Source: Deinococcus rhizophilus
Lineage (GTDB): Bacteria > Deinococcota > Deinococci > Deinococcales > Deinococcaceae
DNA: 24,989 nucleotides
Assembly: GCF_030271215.1 (NCBI RefSeq)
Contig: NZ_JASNGB010000021.1
Coordinates: forward strand, 1-24,989
Direction of reading: 5' to 3'
Made by a program: the position numbers and the translations under genes. The first letter of the stretch is position 1; each line of letters begins with the position of its first letter. Shown here one piece after another: positions 19,238 through 24,989 of this stretch. The notes beneath the pieces were generated by a model. It made no database searches. It had not been told where the DNA came from and was given only the letters and a program-made list of their open reading frames with translations.

Positions 19238-19828
19238 ATGACCCCGCCCCCCTGGACCCTGACCGGACGCGGAGTGATCACCCTCTCGGCCTCCGGCGTG
19301 CTGATGCTGGTGCGTTACGCGGCCTGCCCGGTCGGTCCCTACGACGAGCTGCTGTGGGCGGAACGGACCCGTACCCCCGCCGGGTGGCGACCCCAGGTCC
19401 GGGCCATCGTGGTGAGCACCGAGCAGAGCGTGGTGTGGGGGCGGCGCAACTGGGGGATGCCCAAGCACCTCGCCCACTTCGCCTGGACCGGAAACGGGCG
19501 AGTGGGCGAGGTCCGGGTCACGGGCGACGACGGCGCGGAGGTCGCCCGCCTGGAGTACGAGGTCGGCACCTGGCGTGTCCCCGTCAACACGGCGCTGCTG
19601 CCCCCGCCCCTGCGGACGCTCGCGCAGCCGGGCCTGGACGGGGCGGGGGGCTGGCTGCTGACCACGTTGGAGGCCAGCGGGCGCCTCACTCCCGCGCGGC
19701 TGGCGGTGGGGCATCTGCGGGGGCTGTCGCCCGCCCCGCCGCGCACTCGCCCAGTGCTGACCCTGGGCGTGCCGGACTTCCGCCTGGTCTTCCCGGTGCC
19801 CGGGGGGGTCGACAACGGGCAGGCATGA
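19238..19828 (+). CDS. Acetoacetate decarboxylase-like protein
   Basis: A 196-residue protein of the acetoacetate decarboxylase (ADC) superfamily. Evidence is the beta-rich pattern LMLVRYAACPVGPYDELLWAERTR and the segment RNWGMPKHLAHFAW, in which Lys76 aligns with the Schiff-base lysine of ADC (PKK motif). In true ADC a second Lys follows; here it is His77, and that second Lys lowers the catalytic Lys pKa, so decarboxylase activity is uncertain. ADC-like proteins without it act as aldolase-dehydratases or have no known activity. The ATG at 19238 is set by TACCCT-N6. The stop codon TGA overlaps the T-run of the terminator of the opposing zinc-ribbon gene. Confidence 0.75.
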   Translation: MTPPPWTLTGRGVITLSASGVLMLVRYAACPVGPYDELLWAERTRTPAGWRPQVRAIVVSTEQSVVWGRRNWGMPKHLAHFAWTGNGRVGEVRVTGDDGAEVARLEYEVGTWRVPVNTALLPPPLRTLAQPGLDGAGGWLLTTLEASGRLTPARLAVGHLRGLSPAPPRTRPVLTLGVPDFRLVFPVPGGVDNGQA

Positions 19829-19850
19829 AAAAACCGCCACTTCGGGCGGT
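19828..19850 (-). terminator. Intrinsic terminator of the zinc-ribbon gene
   Basis: On the minus strand: ACCGCC (19845-19850) and GGCGGT (19833-19838) form a 6-bp stem with a 6-nt loop, followed by TTTTTT (19828-19833, sharing one base with the stem). It lies about 58 bp after the stop at 19908 and may also stop + strand transcripts. Confidence 0.7.
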
Positions 19851-19907
19851 GAATGAACAGAGGATAGCGCGGTATGCAGGATTCGTCAATGGCAACCGGG
19901 GGCCAGC

Positions 19908-20132
19908 TCAGGGCATCACCTGGAGAAACCAGTGCAGGTGCCCGCACTGAGCGCAGGCGAAGTAATCAGCCGTCCCGTTCAGCCAGTCCAGCCCCAGGAA
20001 GGTCAGGCCCTGGGTGTTGAGCTGCGCCTCGCCCGCGTGAAAGGCCGTGTGGCCGCAGTGGGCGCAGGTCAGGTCCTTGCCCGCGCGGTGGACGGGTTGA
20101 GGTTCGGGGGCGGGGGAGTTGAAGAAGCCCAT
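19908..20132 (-). CDS. Small zinc-ribbon protein
   Basis: A 74-residue protein with two Cys pairs, CAHC (Cys23, Cys26) and CAQC (Cys60, Cys63), that would form one zinc ribbon. Between them is AGEAQLNTQGLTFLGLDWLNGTADYFA, typical of the small 'DNA-binding protein' zinc-ribbon hypotheticals found in many bacteria. Each CxxC is followed by Gly-His. No catalytic domain is present. The frame extends to 20243, but the upstream part is Pro/Arg/Ala shadow sequence; ATG 20130-20132 (MGFFNSPAPEP) is the natural start. The promoter is unclear (TAAAAG 4 nt upstream). Function unknown. Confidence 0.8.
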   Translation of the reverse strand: MGFFNSPAPEPQPVHRAGKDLTCAHCGHTAFHAGEAQLNTQGLTFLGLDWLNGTADYFACAQCGHLHWFLQVMP

Positions 20133-20163
20133 GCCGCTTTTACGGGGCGGCCGGGGCGGGCGT

Positions 20164-20207
20164 TCCGGCGCGTGGCGTGGGCAGCAACGGGTGCCCGTCG
20201 CGCCGGA
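20164..20207. repeat. Two-tier inverted repeat between divergent genes
   Basis: Outer arms TCCGGCGCG (20164-20172) / CGCGCCGGA (20199-20207) and inner arms GGGCA (20179-20183) / TGCCC (20192-20196). It lies upstream of both the zinc-ribbon and ASCH genes and, if ASCH is leaderless, outside both transcripts. It could be an operator or a dispersed repeat. Confidence 0.5.
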
Positions 20208-20221
20208 GCTGGCCGCTGGAA
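20208..20221. repeat. 14-bp partial copy of the 24-bp repeat
   Basis: GCTGGCCGCTGGAA, identical to the core of the repeats at 10980-11003 (opposite strand) and 23536-23559. It directly abuts the inverted repeat ending at 20207. Confidence 0.5.
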
Positions 20222-20234
20222 TGGCTGCGGCAGG

Positions 20235-20240
20235 TACGCT
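20235..20240 (+). promoter_or_regulatory. -10 box of the ASCH gene (leaderless type)
   Basis: TACGCT, then 6 nt, then ATG 20247-20249. It decides the start against the long upstream extension of the frame. Confidence 0.65.
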
Positions 20241-20246
20241 CACCGA

Positions 20247-20714
20247 ATGACCAACCCCTCAGTCCCCCCCGCTGCGCTGTCGCCAGCAGTCCTGGAATTC
20301 ATGAACGAGGCCCGCCGTGCGCTCGGCCCGCTGCCCGAGCCCGCTGACGCCTTTGCCTTCGGGGATTCGCCGCGTATGGCCGACGAACTGCTGGCCCTGG
20401 TGTTGGCGGGAGTCAAGACGGCGACCTGCAGCTGGCCCGCCGAACGAAGCTGCGAGGAAGGCGATCTGAGCGTGGTTTTGGATGATCGCGGCGTGCCTGC
20501 CGCCCTGATCCGCACGGCGGAACGGCGTGAGCGGCCCTTTCTGGAGGTGGATGCCGCCTTCGCGCACGACGAGGGCGAGGGGGACCGCACACTCGCTTGG
20601 TGGCGGGACGCCCACCGCCGCTTCTTCGGCAGGCTGACGGACCTACCTCGCCCGTTCAGCGATGACGAAACCGTGCTGTGCGAGCGTTTCGAGCTGGTCT
20701 ACGGCCGCGCCTGA
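20247..20714 (+). CDS. ASCH domain protein
   Basis: A 155-residue protein with a full ASCH (PUA-like) domain: FGDSPRMADELLALVLAGVKTATCSW (about 38-63) with the family's G-x-K-T-A-T at 55-60, GDLSVVLDDRGVPAALIRTAE (72-92), FLEVDAAFAHDEGEGDRTLAWWRDAHRRFF (98-127), and ETVLCERFELVY at the end. ASCH proteins are thought to bind RNA, and at least one E. coli member (YqfB) is an amidohydrolase on N4-acetylcytidine; which applies here cannot be told. It is a single gene that precedes the aldo/keto reductase operon, which has its own promoter. Confidence 0.88.
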   Translation: MTNPSVPPAALSPAVLEFMNEARRALGPLPEPADAFAFGDSPRMADELLALVLAGVKTATCSWPAERSCEEGDLSVVLDDRGVPAALIRTAERRERPFLEVDAAFAHDEGEGDRTLAWWRDAHRRFFGRLTDLPRPFSDDETVLCERFELVYGRA

Positions 20715-20752
20715 CCGCCCGTTCGGGGTGCATTGTCCCCCCGGCGCGGTGG

Positions 20753-20758
20753 GATAGT
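20753..20758 (+). promoter_or_regulatory. -10 box of the aldo/keto reductase-chdC operon
   Basis: GATAGT, then 7 nt, then GTG 20766-20768. The first base is off consensus. A TTGTCC at 20733-20738 may act as a -35 but at short spacing. Confidence 0.45.
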
Positions 20759-20765
20759 GCGGGAC

Positions 20766-21790
20766 GTGGACTATCGCAAACTGCTGGGCACCGATCTCAC
20801 CGTCAGCGCGGTGGGCTTCGGCGTGTGGACCGTGGGCACGACGTGGTGGGGCGTCAAGGACGAGGAGATGGCCGTCCGGCTGCTGCGCCGCGCCTACGAC
20901 CTCGGGGTCACCTTTTTCGACAACGCGGACACCTACGCCTCGGGCTGTGCCGAGGAGATTCAGCGCCGGGCGCTGCAGGGCGTGCGTGAGAAGATCATCA
21001 TCGGCACCAAATTCGGCTATGACATCTACACCCACCCCGAGCGCCCGGGGCAGCAGGAGCGCCCGCACGACTGGACGCCCACGTATCTCCGCAAGGCGCT
21101 GGAAGGCTCCCTGAAGCGGCTGGGCACCGACTACATCGACTACTACCAGCTGCACAACTGCCGCCTTGACGCCATCCGGAACGATGACCTGTGGGCCGAG
21201 CTGGAGAGGCTCAAGGCCGAGGGATTGATCCGCGCCTACGGCACCGCGCTGGGCCCGGCGCTCAATGAGCGGCAGATCGAGGAGGGCACCGCCTCCATCC
21301 GGGAGCGCCGCGCCCCCACCCAGATCATCTACAACCTGCTCGAGCAGGTGCTGGGCGAACAGATTCTGCCCGTGGCCGAGCAGGAGGGGGTCGGCGTGAT
21401 GGCCCGCGTGCCGCACGCTTCCGGGCTGCTGGAAGGCTACATGACTCTGGAGACCGAGTTCGAGCCCGGCGACCACCGCAACTGGCGCATGACCACCAAC
21501 GCCCGCCGCAAGGCCTGGATGGAAGACGGGCTGAAGAAGGTGGAGCAATTGAACGCCGAATTTGTCGAGGGCCGGGGCCGCACGGTCGGCCAGCTCGCCC
21601 TCCAGTTCGCGCTGCGCTCGCCCGCGATGGCGAGCATTCTCCCCAACATCTACGACGAGAAGGGGCTGGAGGAATACGTGCAGACCTTTGATGCCGCGCC
21701 CCTGACGGACGCCGAGTACAACCGGATTCAGACCCTCTACCGCGAGAACTTCGGCCTGGAAACCGACCTGCGCGGTCAGGCGGTGGCGCA

Positions 21791-21794
<4 letters not shown>
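20766..21794 (+). CDS. Aldo/keto reductase
   Basis: A 342-residue NADPH-dependent TIM-barrel oxidoreductase. The catalytic tetrad is complete: Asp52 and Tyr57 in [11 protein letters not shown], Lys82 in GTKFGY, His130 in [30 protein letters not shown] and [25 protein letters not shown] are typical of the superfamily. Substrate unknown. The chosen start is GTG at 20766 ([17 protein letters not shown]), because it gives the family N-terminus and follows GATAGT by 7 nt; a TTG at 20733 would add eleven unlikely residues. The stop overlaps the chdC GTG as GTGA, so the two are translated together. A link to heme synthesis is suggested only by this coupling. Confidence 0.9.
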
Positions 21795-22657
<863 letters not shown>

Positions 22658-22672
22658 GGTCCGGGAGTCGGG

Positions 22673-22703
22673 GGCAGGGGGCGCGAGTGTACGGCCCTCT
22701 GCC
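22673..22703. terminator. Bidirectional hairpin after chdC
   Basis: Arms GGCAGGGGGC (22673-22682) and GCCCTCTGCC (22694-22703), 10 bp with one G-T pair and an 11-nt loop, between convergent stops at 22657 and 22704. Confidence 0.65.
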
Positions 22704-23563
22704 TCAGCGTTTGTGGGAGAGGACTGCCCCCACCCCGTACCCCACCACGGGCGGCAGCGCACACAGCAGGATGGAGACCTCCAGCGGCACCCCTTCCAGC
22801 AGCCCCGTTCCGAACCCGAACAGCCCCAGCGTCACCGCCAACCCCAGGCACAGGCCCCAGAAGGCGGCGAGGCGGGGTCGCACATTGCCGTCGCGGGCGG
22901 CACGGTTTCGCAGGATCAGCAGGGCGATCAGGGCAGGGGAGAGGACGACGGCGAGCTGCCCGGCGGAGGTCACGAGCACGGCCACCAGCAACCCCAGCCA
23001 GTCCCCCGCGCCCTCCCGCGCCACCACCCGCACGAACGGCTGCACCGATACCGCCAGTGACACCAGTGCCGGGGCGAGCAGCGGCCACAGCCAGGGCCGC
23101 AGCGGGGGGCGGGGCCGGGCGTCTTCCAGGGCGGCGGGGGATGAAGGGGTGCCGCGTCGCCCCTCCAGCAGCAGGCCCAGCCCCGCGCCGACGAGGAAAG
23201 CCGGGCCGAGCGGAAACAGCCAGCCCAGGACCACGTACATGGCGAGACCAATATTCGCGTCCCGGTTGACCTCCGGGTGCAGCAGGGTGACGCTGGCCCA
23301 CACCGACGCGAGCGCCGCCCCGACCCCTCCCCCGGCCGCCGCTGCCGGGTGCCGCCGCCCCAGCCACAGCGCCAGGGCCGCCAGCACGCCGACCGGGGCG
23401 AGAAGAAAGGGCGTCCAGCTCGCCAGGCTCCACCACTGCGGCCCCTCCAGCGAGACGGCCCGGAGCAGCCCCAGCACGACCCCCAGCCCCGCGAGGCCCA
23501 GCATCAGCAAGACCAGCCCGAGTCCGCCGAACGCTGGCGGCTGGCCGCTGGAAGCTGGCTGCT

Positions 23564-23567
<4 letters not shown>
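22704..23567 (-). CDS. Hypothetical polytopic membrane protein
   Basis: A 287-residue integral membrane protein with about eight hydrophobic segments (roughly 15-37, 52-70, 77-96, 108-133, 158-178, 189-218, 232-255, 263-283). Loops are short and Arg-rich, and the hydrophilic loop between TM4 and TM5 is about 25 residues. No catalytic or transport motif is visible; family not recognised. It is the last gene of an operon with a response regulator (ATGA overlap), so it may be an output or accessory sensor of that system. Its first residues, MKQPASSGQPPAFGG, come from a 24-bp repeat that mug also carries. Confidence 0.8.
23536..23559. repeat. 24-bp repeat copy B, inside the membrane protein gene
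   Basis: Identical (opposite strand) to 10980-11003 in mug; here it encodes PASSGQPP at residues 4-11. The two host genes are otherwise unrelated. Confidence 0.7.
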
Positions 23568-24204
<637 letters not shown>

Positions 24205-24208
<4 letters not shown>

Positions 24209-24989
24209 GGCGTGTCTCCTTCGGGGTCGGGGAGTCGGCGGGCGAGGCGCAGGCGGGGCGCCTCCACCCGGATATCGAGGCCAGGCGTGGTGAGGGCGGC
24301 GGGGTCGGTGGCGATCACGTCCCCCTGCCGCAACAGGTCGCCCGGCGGGTCCAGCAGGCGGCCTCCCACCAGCCGCACGCGGGCGGAGGTGTCGGGGGGG
24401 AGGCTGAGGCGCACCTCCCCGGAAGTCGTTTGCAGCGTCAGCGTCCCCGCCGCCCCGTCCGGCAGCCGCAGGGCGAGGTCACCGGAGCCGGAGGCCACGC
24501 GGCCCGCCTCCCCGCGCGGCAGTTCGCCCGTCACGTCGCCGCCCGCAGTGGTGACGGTCACCCGCCGCGCCCACGCTTCCCCCAGCCGCAGGGTGACCGC
24601 GCCGCTGCCGCTCGTGACAGTCAGGGACGGTGCCCGCCACGCGGCGGGAGCGCGGAGGGTCACGGTCCCGCTCGCCGTGCCCAGCGTGAGGGGGCCGCTC
24701 TCCAGCGCGGGCAGGGTCGCCACCAGGGAGCCGGAGCGGGTGCGGGCGGTCAGCTCGCGCACCCGCAGCGCGTGCAGGTCCAGCCGCAGGTCGCCGCTCG
24801 CGGTCCCGGCCCCCAGGCTGAGGGGCACCCCGCGCGAGAGCTGCACGTCCAGGCGGTGCTGCACGGCGGGGGTGTTGAGGTTGACCCGGTCATCACTCAG
24901 CGGGGCCACGTCCAGCCGCACCTCGGCCCGCAGGGTGGCCCCCTCGCGCGAGGTCTGCACCCGCAGCGGATTGCGCTCGCGGTGGGTGG
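24205..24989 (-). CDS. DUF4097-like beta-repeat protein, 5' part cut off
   Basis: The frame is open to the window edge, so the N-terminus is missing; about 260 residues are visible. The sequence is a series of short beta strands of the form GTASGDLRLDL, TRSGSLVATL, GTASGTVTL, TSGSGAVTLRL, TAGGDVTGEL, ASGSGDLALRL, TTSGEVRLSL. This matches the single-stranded beta-helix of DUF4097/LiaF-type C-terminal domains. No TM helix is in the visible part. In LiaFSR-type systems such proteins restrain the sensor kinase. It overlaps the response regulator by 4 nt, so it most likely takes part in the same signalling pathway. The GTG at 24958-24960 is not the real start, because family-like coding continues upstream. 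Confidence 0.8.

Noticed and set aside
17489..19840. 783-residue open frame on the minus strand
   Set aside because: Runs antisense through the AI-2E and ADC-like genes and is not protein-like. Only its last 11 codons coincide with a real feature, the cysS leader ORF.
20733..20765. TTG start of the aldo/keto reductase
   Set aside because: It adds [11 protein letters not shown], which is not family-like and overlaps the likely -10 box; GTG 20766 is better placed.

Overview
The window is very G+C-rich bacterial chromosome (about 70% by eye) and looks like a Deinococcus. Supporting signs are a coproheme decarboxylase of the HemQ type, an alpha2-type glycyl-tRNA synthetase behind a T-box, an Asp23/FakA pair, and above all many genes with a TANNNT -10 box 6-7 nt before the start codon. 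That arrangement is the signature of leaderless mRNAs, which are known to be very common in Deinococcus. No tRNA, rRNA, CRISPR array, transposase or prophage gene was seen. Content is housekeeping and accessory metabolism.

Layout, left to right: a truncated lipoprotein gene (-); murF (-) divergent from an acetamidase/formamidase-family gene (+); the asp23-fakA operon (-); a MITE-like palindromic repeat; a marR-MFS drug-efflux operon (-) with a clear operator, divergent from leucyl aminopeptidase (+); a ParB-fold protein (-); a + operon of a sulfite-oxidase-like molybdoenzyme, a Mug-type mismatch DNA glycosylase and a two-TM protein; a small hypothetical (-); glyS (-) under a T-box; a DUF697 gene and a TmrB-like P-loop gene (-); cysS (-) under an apparent cysteine leader-peptide attenuator; an AI-2E family transporter (+); a VOC protein (-) back to back with an acetoacetate-decarboxylase-like protein (+); a zinc-ribbon protein (-); an ASCH protein (+); an aldo/keto reductase-chdC operon (+); and a - operon, cut by the window edge, of a DUF4097-like protein, a NarL/LuxR response regulator and a polytopic membrane protein.

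The most interesting element is upstream of cysS. A leaderless 10-residue ORF ([10 protein letters not shown]) with adjacent Cys codons TGT-TGC precedes a GC-rich hairpin with a T5 tail. The terminator's 5' arm can alternatively pair with the last codons of the leader ORF, which gives classical ribosome-stalling attenuation logic. About 2.9 kb away glyS carries a full T-box (GGC specifier, T-box sequence, mutually exclusive antiterminator and terminator). Two aminoacyl-tRNA synthetase genes in one window thus use two different amino-acid-starvation sensors.

Other points: the TmrB-like gene has its P-loop upstream of its first ATG and seems to start at CTG, overlapping the previous stop codon. 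Two unrelated proteins share an exact 24-bp repeat that writes the same N-terminal residues. Most convergent gene pairs are separated by long perfect or near-perfect hairpins.
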